NCBI RefSeq assembly: GCF_000378205.1
Contig: NZ_KB899415.1
Coordinates: 62,001 to 126,000 of the forward strand
Direction: 5' to 3'
Length of the DNA stretch: 64,000 nt
Origin: Sediminispirochaeta bajacaliforniensis DSM 16054
GTDB lineage: Bacteria > Spirochaetota > Spirochaetia > DSM-16054 > Sediminispirochaetaceae
The position numbers and the translations under genes are program-made. Positions 9,233-17,679 of this stretch are shown here, piece after piece. How positions within the stretch are numbered: position 1 is the first letter of the stretch; each line of letters starts with the position of its first letter. The notes under the pieces are model-generated. The model made no database searches. It was given only the letters and a program-made list of their open reading frames with translations, and was not told the origin of the DNA.

Positions 9233-10033
9233 ATGAGTGGAGCTTCCCGACGTCGACAGCATAGCTACACCATCGCAGGGCTGCTTGCCCACCAACCCGC
9301 TGGGATGCAGAGGCTTCCCGGATATCGTGATCTTCTGGCCCACTATCGAATATCCGCCAGACTGAAACAGGTCAGACTTTCGCGGCGAGGCTATTCCGTG
9401 CTTCTCCACGCCCGGGTTTCTCCCGATCGGCTGCGGCTCTTTCTTCGGGCTCAGCATCTTCCCGTCGATCCCTTTTTTCCCCTTTATCTGGCGTTGAAAC
9501 AGGACTATCTTTCGACTTTGGAACGAAAACGTGAGGAAAAACGACGCTGGATTATCCATTGCTTGCAATCCCTGCCGCAGCCGCTTTTTCACTCATTTCT
9601 TTCCCTTGCATACCTGGAGCAGTACCTTGCAGGAAGCGACGAAACCCCTATTTGGGCTGAAGAGCTTGTTCCAAAAACAAAGAAAGCCGCACGTCATCTT
9701 ATCGGCCTTTCCAGACTCCAATGGATGGACCGCTTCGAAGAGCATTTGAATTTACTTGTGCAAAGGTACCGCAACTTCTCGGCTGAAGAAGCCGAGCTCT
9801 TTCTTGCCTTGTTCGTTCTCGAGCTTCCTCCTTCCAAGAAGCTTTCCCTGCCGGTCCCTCTACCGGCGCCCACATGCATAAAGGAGGCTTTTAGACGATT
9901 GAGTAAAAGGGAGCATCCCGATGCCGGTGGGGACAAAATGCTCTTTGTTAAGCTAAAGTGGGCGGCCGACATTCTTGTCTCCCGCCCTGCTGATAGCTAT
10001 TCACGTAGAGAGTGTGGAAAGAAACATAGGTGA
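9233..10033 (+). CDS. Protein with C-terminal J-domain-like segment
   Basis: About 266 residues, basic and arginine-rich, without signal or membrane segment. The last 45 residues read FRRLSKREHPDAGGDKMLFVKLKWAADIL. This carries the HPD triplet and the following GGD typical of a J-domain, the Hsp70-stimulating module. The first 220 residues are helical and I do not recognise them. The start is uncertain: ATG 9233 follows an extended -10 by 8 nt, while an in-frame ATG at 9206 lies upstream of that promoter. A co-chaperone role is inferred only from the HPD segment. It converges with the next gene, leaving 14 bp. Confidence 0.65.
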   Translation: MSGASRRRQHSYTIAGLLAHQPAGMQRLPGYRDLLAHYRISARLKQVRLSRRGYSVLLHARVSPDRLRLFLRAQHLPVDPFFPLYLALKQDYLSTLERKREEKRRWIIHCLQSLPQPLFHSFLSLAYLEQYLAGSDETPIWAEELVPKTKKAARHLIGLSRLQWMDRFEEHLNLLVQRYRNFSAEEAELFLALFVLELPPSKKLSLPVPLPAPTCIKEAFRRLSKREHPDAGGDKMLFVKLKWAADILVSRPADSYSRRECGKKHR

Positions 10034-10047
10034 ATGGTTATCTGTAG

Positions 10048-10731
10048 CTATCGCACCGCATGTACGGAAAGGTTGTCAAAGCTCACTGCCATACTGTTCG
10101 TCCTGAGAGCAATATAGGCTCCTTTGCCAGGTGCCTTATCGAGGAAGAAGCGATAGTATGTCCCGCTTTGCAGAGGGTTCCATACCTTTACCTCTCCGGT
10201 ATCACCGTTGACGGTTAATCTGACGGGGACCACCCGATCGAGATGTTCTTCCGTCAGCATGGCACTATCCAGGGGAATATCATAGCCTTTCATGAGGGTC
10301 ATGGTGTGATGGTTTATACTCTTGTAGACTTGGGCGCGAAAGCCTTTTCCTCCATAGGTCGCATGTTCGTCGTAATTAAGCCAGAGGAGGTAGGAGCGAC
10401 CGTCGCCCCAGGATTTTCCGGGGTGGGCTCTATCAACAAAAACCTGTATTCCAAAGCCTCCCTTTCGATCTTCTATAGCACCTCCCTCATAATGCACATC
10501 AAAGGAGTAGACCATCTCCCCGCTTTGGGGAATTCTGAAATTGATCTTGGCAAGGGGCTGCTGTACATCATTCTGGACGAGCCTCCCCGAAGAGCTGCTC
10601 CATGCACCGTAGTGACTGGCATCCTCTGTCTTTGATTTGAAATCAACATAAAGCGATTGGGCCGATAGAGGTAAAATCGTTAGGAGCATCAGCAGCACAG
10701 CCATCGGGAAGAGGAAAAAACGACAATTCAT
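10048..10731 (-). CDS. Exported protein, probable beta-sandwich (unknown function)
   Basis: A 227-residue protein with a clear signal peptide (FLFPMAVLLMLLTILPLSAQS) and no lipobox. The mature part is rich in short beta-strand patterns with aromatic residues (YSFDVHYEGG, RSYLLWLNYDE, YIALRTNSMAVSFDNLSVH). This pattern, ending in SFDNLSV, recalls concanavalin-like or DUF1080-type folds. The start at 10731 has GGAGAAGCAG just upstream; the in-frame ATG at 10773 does not. FlaA sheath protein was considered, but nothing FlaA-specific is visible. The function is unknown. Confidence 0.7.
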   Translation of the reverse strand: MNCRFFLFPMAVLLMLLTILPLSAQSLYVDFKSKTEDASHYGAWSSSSGRLVQNDVQQPLAKINFRIPQSGEMVYSFDVHYEGGAIEDRKGGFGIQVFVDRAHPGKSWGDGRSYLLWLNYDEHATYGGKGFRAQVYKSINHHTMTLMKGYDIPLDSAMLTEEHLDRVVPVRLTVNGDTGEVKVWNPLQSGTYYRFFLDKAPGKGAYIALRTNSMAVSFDNLSVHAVR

Positions 10732-10821
10732 CTGCTTCTCCTTTAAAAAAAACTTTGTTTCTTGTATATACATAAAACCAGGAGCATGTCGCAGCGGTTA
10801 CAGGTAAAAGGGAGGCTTTTT

Positions 10822-11970
10822 GTGAAATTCTGGTTTGTTGCGGTGCTTATGTTTTATAGCGCCTTTTCAATGCCTCTTTTTTCTTTAACCGCCGCCGATA
10901 TTGAATACTACGGAGAGATTGGGTGCTCCCATTGCGATACCTTTCGTCAGAGGCTTCTGCCTCGGATCGAAGCAGAAACCGGGGTCGATGTCAGAGCCGA
11001 ATACTATGATATTCTTTCTGAAGAAGGTTTTATCCATTGTAAGGAACGTTTAACCCAAATGGGGCAGCATTTCGACATTTTTCCTGTTTTGATTATTGGA
11101 AATAATGCGTATCAAGGCAATAATGCTGTGGAGTCCGGACTGCTTCGCGAATTGAGTTTCTTTGCAAAGCACGGAGACTATCTGAAACGACAAGGAAAAT
11201 TTCGCATTCATCGCGAATCGTACGGCCAGCAGTTTACCTGGCTTCCGGTTTTTTTCGCCGGTCTTGTCGATGGTGTGAACCCCTGTGCATTTACAACTAT
11301 GCTTTTCTTTTTGTCATGGATTGCATCGAGAGGTGGAGGGCGCCGCAAGCTCCTGCTTTCGGGAGGAAGTTTTATCACGGGGATTTTCCTCTCGTACCTC
11401 GCTATCGGCGGTGGCCTTTTTACCCTTTTCCGCACGGCCGAAGGCCTGGTTATCCTACGGGAAGCTTTTCGGTATGGTTTTTCCATCCTTGCCTTTCTTC
11501 TCGCTTTTCTTTCTTGCCTCGATGCTGTGATGGTTCGGCGGGGAACTCGGTCGCGGATGATATTGCAGCTACCGCGTCCGATCAAGCTTCTGATCCATGC
11601 TCACGTTCGAAAGTATGACGGAAAGGAACCATCCTCGACGCCTGCCTGTTTTTCTTTGCTTCTTCATATTGTTCTCCCTCTCGTCGTTACTGGTATGATC
11701 GTCTCACTTTTGGAATTGGCTTGTACCGGCCAGGTTTATTTTCCGACCATCGCTTTCATGGTCCAGAGCAAAAACAAAGCAGCTTTGCTCCTCTTGTTGC
11801 TTTACAATGCCGCATTTATCGTGCCTCTCGTCCTTTTGCTATTGCTTGTCGTTGCGGGTGTCTCTCATCAGCTTATAGTCAGATGGTTCAACAGAAATCT
11901 ATTTTGGGGCAAATTGGGCCTTGCTCTCCTATTTTTTGTCTTGGCACTCTTACTTTTCCTTGCTCCATAG
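10822..11970 (+). CDS. Thioredoxin-like / CcdA-DsbD-like membrane protein
   Basis: About 382 residues. A signal or anchor sequence is followed by a thioredoxin-like domain (EYYGEIGCSHCDTF, a CxxC with SH between the cysteines). A polytopic membrane domain then begins VFFAGLVDGVNPCAFTTMLFFLSW, whose NPC segment is a hallmark of the CcdA/DsbD electron-relay family. At least six hydrophobic segments run to the C-terminus. The expected role is moving reducing power across the inner membrane to periplasmic disulfides. GTG 10822 is chosen because GGGAGG lies 6 nt upstream; ATGs at 10762 and 10786 have poor sites. A TGTATATACA palindrome sits in the divergent gap. Confidence 0.8.
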   Translation: MKFWFVAVLMFYSAFSMPLFSLTAADIEYYGEIGCSHCDTFRQRLLPRIEAETGVDVRAEYYDILSEEGFIHCKERLTQMGQHFDIFPVLIIGNNAYQGNNAVESGLLRELSFFAKHGDYLKRQGKFRIHRESYGQQFTWLPVFFAGLVDGVNPCAFTTMLFFLSWIASRGGGRRKLLLSGGSFITGIFLSYLAIGGGLFTLFRTAEGLVILREAFRYGFSILAFLLAFLSCLDAVMVRRGTRSRMILQLPRPIKLLIHAHVRKYDGKEPSSTPACFSLLLHIVLPLVVTGMIVSLLELACTGQVYFPTIAFMVQSKNKAALLLLLLYNAAFIVPLVLLLLLVVAGVSHQLIVRWFNRNLFWGKLGLALLFFVLALLLFLAP

Positions 11971-12087
11971 TCTTCGTTGATTTTCGATCTTCTTTCATGA
12001 AAAATTTCCAATTCCCTTGCGTTTCGCAAATATATCAAAAGAATAGTAAGAAAAGGCTATGTGCAGCATGCACGGGGAGGCTCTGGA

Positions 12088-14196
12088 ATGATAAAAAATC
12101 TCAAACTCGGAGTAAAGATGACCTTAGGGTTTGGTTTTATCATACTTCTTGTGGCTATTGTCGGAGGTCTTTCAATCGTCAATATGTCAAGGATCACTGT
12201 TCTGTCGGAAAGGCTCAAGGATGCATATATTCCCGAAGTGCGAGTTGCAAATGAACTTGAGCGGGAATCATTAAGAACCATGCGCTACTTCTCCGAGTAT
12301 TCGCTTAGCTTTGATCCCGATCTCTACAAAGAGGGGATGAACAATCACAGTGTAGTGGTTGGGGCCCTGGATGACGCACTGGCATTGTCCGAGCAGTATT
12401 CCTATCTCTCATCCCTTAAGACTGAGGCCGAAATTGCCAGCCAAAATGTGGATGAATACGGACGACAAATTGCTCTTCTAAAGAATTCAGTTGATGCCAT
12501 AGAGGCCGCAAGGATGCAGATGGATGCCGCTGCGGCAAAGTTGCTTGATCAGGCAGAGGAGTACCTCAGCGGCCAGGCAAGCATCCAGGGGGAGGAGTTT
12601 GCCGCTTCGGATGTCGGAGAGTCTGCCTTGCTTCTCAGAGCCTGGAAAAGCAGGACTATGAATGCGGTGATTGACATGGTCAACTCTGCTCGCGTTCTCA
12701 ATTTTAAGGCTCAGGCGACAAAAGACTATTCATACATGAAAGAAGCCGTGGATGCCTTGGATCAAACAGCAACGCTTGTTCAAAGTATTAGGGCAGAAAC
12801 CAAACGAAGTTCGGATATTAATTTTCTGGGAGAGATTGAAAAGTCCGCCAAGAGCTATCAGGAGGCCGTTCGTGCGGCTTACAATGGATTTTTAGAAGTA
12901 GAAAAAATCCGTAATGACAGTACGGAAGCCGGCAACAAAGTCCTTGAGGCTGCAAAAGCGACTGCATCTGCCGGGGTTGGAGCGACCCAGGATATTGCAA
13001 ATACTACCGCAGATAGTTTGCTTGCCTCCATGTCTCTTATTCTGATTGGTGTGGCTGTAGCCCTTATCCTTGCCCTGATTATTGCCGTTTTGTTGACACG
13101 ATCGATTGTCAATGGTCTGAAACAGGGGGTTGCCTTTGCCGAAGAGATTGCTTTGGGTAATCTTGAGGTACAACTTGATATCAATCAGAAGGACGAAATC
13201 GGTATCTTAGCGGACGCGCTTCGTTCAATGCTTGTGGCATTACAGGAAAAGGGACGGGTGATAGAACGTATTGCAGAAGGCGATTTGACCGTTCAGTTTT
13301 CAAAAACATCGGAAAAAGACGGTTTGGGCGAATCTCTTACTATTATGAAACGCTCACTGACCGATATTCTTTCCAATGTAAAAGGGGCGGTGGAACAGGT
13401 CGCTTCGGGGGCCGATCAGGTAAGTCAGGCCTCTCAGGAATTAAGCCAGGGAGCTACGGAACAGGCCTCCAGCCTGGAAGAGATAACCTCTTCAATTAAT
13501 GAGATTAATGCACAGGCAAAGCAAAATGCGGAGAATGCAATGGAGGCCAACGGTATCGCAAAGTCGGCCGTAACCACTGCGGGGGATGGCAATCGCGAGA
13601 TGACATCGCTTCAGGATGCGATGGCGGCTATTAATAAATCGAGTGATCAGATAAAGAAAGTTGTAAAGGTGATCGACGATATTGCGTTCCAGATCAATTT
13701 ACTGGCTTTAAACGCCAATGTAGAAGCGGCCCGGGCAGGAAAGTATGGAAAGGGCTTTGCCGTTGTTGCCGAAGAGGTACGAAATCTCGCGGTCAAGAGT
13801 GGCGGAGCTGTTCAGGAAACAACCATGATGGTTGAGGAATCCATAGGCAATATCGAACTTGGAAATAAATACGTGGAAAGTACCGCAGGTAAGTTGAAAG
13901 ATATTGTTAACGGTGTTGAAAAGGTTGCGCATTTTCTCGAAGAGATATCGGTTGCCAGCAGAGAGCAAGCTCAGGGTATTGATCAGATTACCGAGGGGTT
14001 GGATCAAATCGATCAGGTAACCCAGAGCAATACAGCAAGTGCCGAAGAAAGTGCCTCGGCCAGCGAAGAACTTGCGGGTCAGGCCGATCAGCTGCAGTCG
14101 CTGATTCAGCGTTTTCGTCTGGAGGACAGACATCTTGCTCTTGATGCACCTCGTTCTGATGTGTCCTTTGAAGATGAGGATTTTGATCGCCTCTGA
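12088..14196 (+). CDS. Methyl-accepting chemotaxis protein
   Basis: A 702-residue transmembrane chemoreceptor. TM1 is at about 9-31 (MTLGFGFIILLVAIVGGLSIV) and a long helical periplasmic sensor of about 270 residues follows. TM2 is at about 310-335 (SMSLILIGVAVALILALIIAVLL), then HAMP and a signalling domain with the CheA/CheW tip IAFQINLLALNANVEAARAGKYGKGFAVVAEEVRNLA. The sensor contains no Cache motif and looks like an extended four-helix bundle. The C-terminus carries no CheR-docking pentapeptide. The start at 12088 has GGGGAGG 7 nt upstream, unlike the in-frame ATG at 12061. It is monocistronic and converges on the methyltransferase gene with 8 bp between. Confidence 0.95.
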   Translation: MIKNLKLGVKMTLGFGFIILLVAIVGGLSIVNMSRITVLSERLKDAYIPEVRVANELERESLRTMRYFSEYSLSFDPDLYKEGMNNHSVVVGALDDALALSEQYSYLSSLKTEAEIASQNVDEYGRQIALLKNSVDAIEAARMQMDAAAAKLLDQAEEYLSGQASIQGEEFAASDVGESALLLRAWKSRTMNAVIDMVNSARVLNFKAQATKDYSYMKEAVDALDQTATLVQSIRAETKRSSDINFLGEIEKSAKSYQEAVRAAYNGFLEVEKIRNDSTEAGNKVLEAAKATASAGVGATQDIANTTADSLLASMSLILIGVAVALILALIIAVLLTRSIVNGLKQGVAFAEEIALGNLEVQLDINQKDEIGILADALRSMLVALQEKGRVIERIAEGDLTVQFSKTSEKDGLGESLTIMKRSLTDILSNVKGAVEQVASGADQVSQASQELSQGATEQASSLEEITSSINEINAQAKQNAENAMEANGIAKSAVTTAGDGNREMTSLQDAMAAINKSSDQIKKVVKVIDDIAFQINLLALNANVEAARAGKYGKGFAVVAEEVRNLAVKSGGAVQETTMMVEESIGNIELGNKYVESTAGKLKDIVNGVEKVAHFLEEISVASREQAQGIDQITEGLDQIDQVTQSNTASAEESASASEELAGQADQLQSLIQRFRLEDRHLALDAPRSDVSFEDEDFDRL

Positions 14197-14204
14197 CGAT
14201 GCGC

Positions 14205-15257
14205 TTATAGCCCTGAAGCTTCGTAAAAATCGTGATCGCTGCAATATCGGAGTCGGGAAGGCGATGAAGGAGGTGTTTGTTCGGTCGTTACGCTTCGCGG
14301 CAGGCGTAAGGCCGTTTCCTGGGCGGTTACCACCGGAAAGCTATAGAAGCTGTTGCAATGCTTAAGTTCCTTACCTTCGGCAAAGTGGAGATGGTCCGAC
14401 AGTCGTTTTGATTGGCGCTTATTCCCGGCTTCGGTCGCGGCCGTGATGGTTCCTTTGATAAGTCCGCATAACCCTGTATCTATTTCGATACCCACGGAAT
14501 TCCGTGCCGAGGCAATGGCCGCAGCCGTAACGGTACCTGTTCCGAGAAACGGGTCCAACACCGTATCGTTTTGGATTGAGTACATATTAATGAGGCGAAA
14601 GGCCAGCTCGAATGGAAAGGCAGCACTTCTTGATCGGCATCCCTTCTGGGACAGTGGCTGCCGTATTCCTTTAAAATCCCATAGATCGGAAAACCAACTA
14701 TTTCGTTCTTCCCAGAAAAGGGCGCTTCTTTTTCTGATCATGCGTCCATCTTCGGAAAAACGACGATTCCCTCCTTTCCGAAATACAAGAATATACTCAT
14801 GCTCAAGGGTGACATATGCTCCGGCCGGAAGCATACCCGAACCCATGAACTTGGTTGGGCTATTGGTTTGTTTCCTCCACAGGAGTGGCGGGAGGGAGTG
14901 AAAGCCCAAAGCCTCACAGCTTGAAATGATACGGGCATGATTGGTGAAGAGGCGAAAATGAGCACCTATTTTTCTTGTGGCATCTCCTATGTTGATGCAA
15001 AGAAAACCTCCCGGGATGAGCACTCTTGAGCACTCACGCCAGACCTCGTCAAGAATGGAATGCATTGCTTCGAAGGCCTTGTACCCATTTCCGTTTTCGA
15101 GAGCGACCTTGATGTCGGGGTTTTGAAGAGCAAAAAGAAGGTCCCACATACTAATCATCGGGTAGGGAGGGGAGGTAACCACCAAATCGATAGTTTCCGC
15201 TTCAATTGCACTCATGTTTCGAGCCGATCCAAACAAGATGTCGTGAGTAGTCTGCAT
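14205..15257 (-). CDS. DNA amino-methyltransferase (N4-C or N6-A), beta class, orphan
   Basis: A 350-residue site-specific DNA methyltransferase. Catalytic motif IV (DLVVTSPPYP, near 30) comes before the AdoMet-binding motif I (VLDPFLGTGTVTAAA, near 237), which defines the beta class. TSPPY is compatible with N4-cytosine or N6-adenine methylation. No restriction endonuclease is visible within 5 kb on either side, so it is an orphan or regulatory methylase. It lies 14 nt downstream of the degenerate sensor kinase gene on the same strand, suggesting co-transcription. The target sequence cannot be deduced. Confidence 0.85.
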   Translation of the reverse strand: MQTTHDILFGSARNMSAIEAETIDLVVTSPPYPMISMWDLLFALQNPDIKVALENGNGYKAFEAMHSILDEVWRECSRVLIPGGFLCINIGDATRKIGAHFRLFTNHARIISSCEALGFHSLPPLLWRKQTNSPTKFMGSGMLPAGAYVTLEHEYILVFRKGGNRRFSEDGRMIRKRSALFWEERNSWFSDLWDFKGIRQPLSQKGCRSRSAAFPFELAFRLINMYSIQNDTVLDPFLGTGTVTAAAIASARNSVGIEIDTGLCGLIKGTITAATEAGNKRQSKRLSDHLHFAEGKELKHCNSFYSFPVVTAQETALRLPRSVTTEQTPPSSPSRLRYCSDHDFYEASGL

Positions 15258-15271
15258 GGCTCATTGTATCC

Positions 15272-16120
15272 TCATTTCCTCGGATTAAACCAGAGTTCCG
15301 TCGGTAGTTCGTGAAAGTGGGGAGGATATGCTGTTCTTATCGTATTTTCAAAATGTCGTATTCTTTTTTCAAATTGAATGTCGACATTTTCTTTTTCCCG
15401 TAAGGGGAAGGACAAGGAAATGTTTGAAAAGGTGTTTTCTGAAAAAGTGAGAATTCCGTTCAGCTCCCGAACGAGGATATCCTTCAATCCCGCATCATCT
15501 TGGTAATCTATGGTTTCATATGCCGATTCGAAGAGGCTTGAAATTGATACGTCGGCTCTCTCGCATTGTCTCCGGATTTCGATGGAGAGCATGACGCTCG
15601 TTTTTCGTCTCGACAATAGGAACTTCACTGTTTTACTAAGTATTTCCGTGAAAAAAAGGGCAAGCGGTAACGCTTGACTGAGTGCAATTTCAGGGATTTT
15701 ACTCTCGACCTGAATAGACATACGACGAGCAGAAGCGAGAAATTGATACTTGTGCTGCATAGCGATTTTTTCAAAAAGTAGAGGGAGTTTAACCGATATG
15801 TGCGAATGAGAGAATTTCGAGCATGATGATACCGCTGTAATGGAATACAAACGCAATTCCGTTGCGGTTAATGCGGCCCTTAATTCTTCATTGTCGGTAT
15901 TGTTTTGCTCTATGGAGAGCAGACTGAACATGACTTGCAGGTTGGCGTAGATATGTTTGTCGATGTTTTGCTTGATATTGAGAACTGCCGCTTCCGCTTT
16001 TTCTATGGTACGATTTCGTGATCGAAGGATAAGAGAAAGTATGAGGATGAAACCGGCCTGGAAAAAGACCAGCAGGCAGAGAAGCCTGTTTGCATCGGAA
16101 AATAGCAACTTCAGTGACAT
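15272..16120 (-). CDS. Degenerate sensor-kinase-like membrane protein
   Basis: About 282 residues. One N-terminal membrane segment (LLCLLVFFQAGFILILSLIL) is followed by a region like the HisKA_2 dimerisation helix (YANLQVMFSLLSIEQN; active relatives read HHRVKNNLQVISSLLNLQ). The position of the phosphorylated His is occupied by Asp/Lys. The ATPase half keeps only a vague N-box-like helix (PLALFFTEILSKTVKFLL) and lacks both the DxGxG and the GxGLGL loops. It is therefore probably inactive as a kinase and may act as a dimer partner or scaffold. The start is uncertain: a TTG at 16180 is also open; ATG 16120 immediately precedes the membrane helix. Confidence 0.55.
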   Translation of the reverse strand: MSLKLLFSDANRLLCLLVFFQAGFILILSLILRSRNRTIEKAEAAVLNIKQNIDKHIYANLQVMFSLLSIEQNNTDNEELRAALTATELRLYSITAVSSCSKFSHSHISVKLPLLFEKIAMQHKYQFLASARRMSIQVESKIPEIALSQALPLALFFTEILSKTVKFLLSRRKTSVMLSIEIRRQCERADVSISSLFESAYETIDYQDDAGLKDILVRELNGILTFSENTFSNISLSFPLREKENVDIQFEKRIRHFENTIRTAYPPHFHELPTELWFNPRK

Positions 16121-16268
16121 CTTTATCGCTTTACAAAAGCAAAAAATCCGATTGTTGATGACAGAAGGAAGAGAGAACAATCATTCTGTACCATACGAGA
16201 ACTCCTTTTTGTATTCGTATATAACGGTGATGATGGTAGATGGTATGAGGCCCTTCGGACAATGGAAA

Positions 16269-16290
16269 ATAATGCCAGTATAATGCCAGT
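16269..16290. repeat. Tandem 11-bp direct repeat
   Basis: Two perfect head-to-tail copies of ATAATGCCAGT (16269-16279, 16280-16290) lie in the gap between the PAS-LuxR gene and the degenerate kinase gene. Read on the minus strand each contains TGGCATTAT, which resembles an extended -10. One-helical-turn spacing would also suit a transcription factor. Confidence 0.6.
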
Positions 16291-16308
16291 TTATTGACAG
16301 ATTTCGTG

Positions 16309-17436
16309 TTAGTCCTGATAGAAAAGCTCAAGAAGCCGTTCTCGCAGGTTTTCTTTTCGATTTTTGATGCCCAACTTTTCCCTTATCTGCTCCCTGTGGA
16401 ATTGAACGGTGCGGAGAGTAAGGCTCAAGGTCGAAGCAATTTCTTTTGATGTTTTTCCCTTTAGGATGAAATCGATGATCTGGATTTCCCTGTGGGTGAA
16501 TTGTTTCAGCAAAGCAAGGGGACTTGCCGTTTGTGTTTCTGCTATAGCATCTTTACCTCCCCAGGTAGAATCGGGTGATTCACTTTTTATCTCCCTGTTC
16601 GGAGTAAGATTGCTGTAAAGTGCAGTTGATAAATCAAGCTGCTTTTTGTGGATGAATTCCTGTTGTTTTTCGAGTACAACCTGCAATGCGGTATTAAGTT
16701 CGTCTATTTTCTGCTCCTTTTCTTTGAGATCATGCTCAAATTTTCTGTATACACTAACATCTTTGCATATGCCTCTAATTCCTTTATACACTCCCATTAT
16801 GTCGATTTGAGCAGCAAAACGTATCAGTGTTTCCCGTTGGGGAATTTGCTGTGTCTCTATAACTACCTCAATCTCCTCATGTCCGGAGGATTGTTGTTCT
16901 TTTAGCTTTTGGATAAGTATTGAGATCTCTTTCCGACTTTGTTGGTGGATAATGGAAACAAGATGCTTACCGATGAGGGTTCCAGGGTGATAACCTGTGA
17001 AGGTTATTGCAGATTGCGAAACATAGCGAAAGTATCCCTTTGTGTCGCATTCGAAAAACCAATCAAAGGAATGACTGGAGAGAAAAATGTTACGGCTTCG
17101 CAGGTTAATCATTTCGGTAATATCTTGAAACGAGGAGAGGAAATAACCCTTTTTGTGTCCTTTTCTGTAAAAGAGGGAAAGCGTTGCATCAATTGCAAGC
17201 TCCTTATCGGCGTTGGTAAAGGCTCCCAGAAGTCCTTGCCATGTCCCCTGTTGTTTCACCATGTCATAGGCTTGCTGTGCGTTCGACTTATCTTTCCAAA
17301 GGCTCAGGACACTTATTCCGATGACTTGTCCGATTCTGGAATATCCCCACAAGGTAAGGAAAGCATGATTGGCATAGACTATCTTTCCTGCCCAATCAGA
17401 AATGACTACGGGATTGTGGAAGTAGTCAAAAATCAT
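16309..17436 (-). CDS. PAS-PAS-LuxR-type transcriptional regulator
   Basis: A 375-residue soluble regulator. PAS 1 is at about 1-115 (FHNPVVISDWAGKIVYANHAFLTLWGYS) and PAS 2 at about 118-235 (FFECDTKGYFRYVSQSAITFTGYHPG, ending with a PAC-like ICKDVSVYRKFEH). A coiled coil at about 235-270 precedes a C-terminal LuxR helix-turn-helix (FTHREIQIIDFILKGKTSKEIASTLSLTLRTVQFHREQIREKLGIKNR). It has no receiver domain, so it senses a small ligand or a partner directly. ATG 17436 has AAGGAG 14 nt upstream, which is longer than ideal. It is the first gene of a minus-strand set with the degenerate kinase and the methyltransferase. Confidence 0.88.
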   Translation of the reverse strand: MIFDYFHNPVVISDWAGKIVYANHAFLTLWGYSRIGQVIGISVLSLWKDKSNAQQAYDMVKQQGTWQGLLGAFTNADKELAIDATLSLFYRKGHKKGYFLSSFQDITEMINLRSRNIFLSSHSFDWFFECDTKGYFRYVSQSAITFTGYHPGTLIGKHLVSIIHQQSRKEISILIQKLKEQQSSGHEEIEVVIETQQIPQRETLIRFAAQIDIMGVYKGIRGICKDVSVYRKFEHDLKEKEQKIDELNTALQVVLEKQQEFIHKKQLDLSTALYSNLTPNREIKSESPDSTWGGKDAIAETQTASPLALLKQFTHREIQIIDFILKGKTSKEIASTLSLTLRTVQFHREQIREKLGIKNRKENLRERLLELFYQD

Positions 17437-17555
17437 TGTGAAAATTGTGCTCCTTTGTTACATGCCCGTGCATATGACAATTATGAAGATATTCACTTTC
17501 CGAGGGAATTCATTGTGTAGCCTATCACGGATAAAAAAAACTTAGGCTATAGAAA

Positions 17556-17591
17556 AGTACCAGTACAGTACCAGGAAAAACTATTGGTACT
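17556..17591. promoter_or_regulatory. Triple AGTACCA repeat, candidate binding site
   Basis: AGTACCA occurs at 17556-17562 and 17567-17573, 11 bp apart (one helical turn), and inverted as TGGTACT at 17585-17591. It lies upstream of the PAS-LuxR gene start (17436, minus strand). This arrangement suits a dimeric regulator. Confidence 0.4.
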
Positions 17592-17679
17592 ATTTTGTTT
17601 GCGTGATATTGAATATATTAGATATTTTTGTGTTTTAATTAATGGCGATCTTGCACACAGTGGCGAACGGGAGAGGGAA

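Noticed and set aside
10048-10731. FlaA flagellar sheath protein
   Set aside because: The exported beta-rich protein has a similar size, but no FlaA-specific sequence is visible and no flagellar gene or promoter adjoins it.
14205-15257. A complete restriction-modification system
   Set aside because: No endonuclease, specificity subunit or Vsr-like gene lies nearby; only the methyltransferase is supported.
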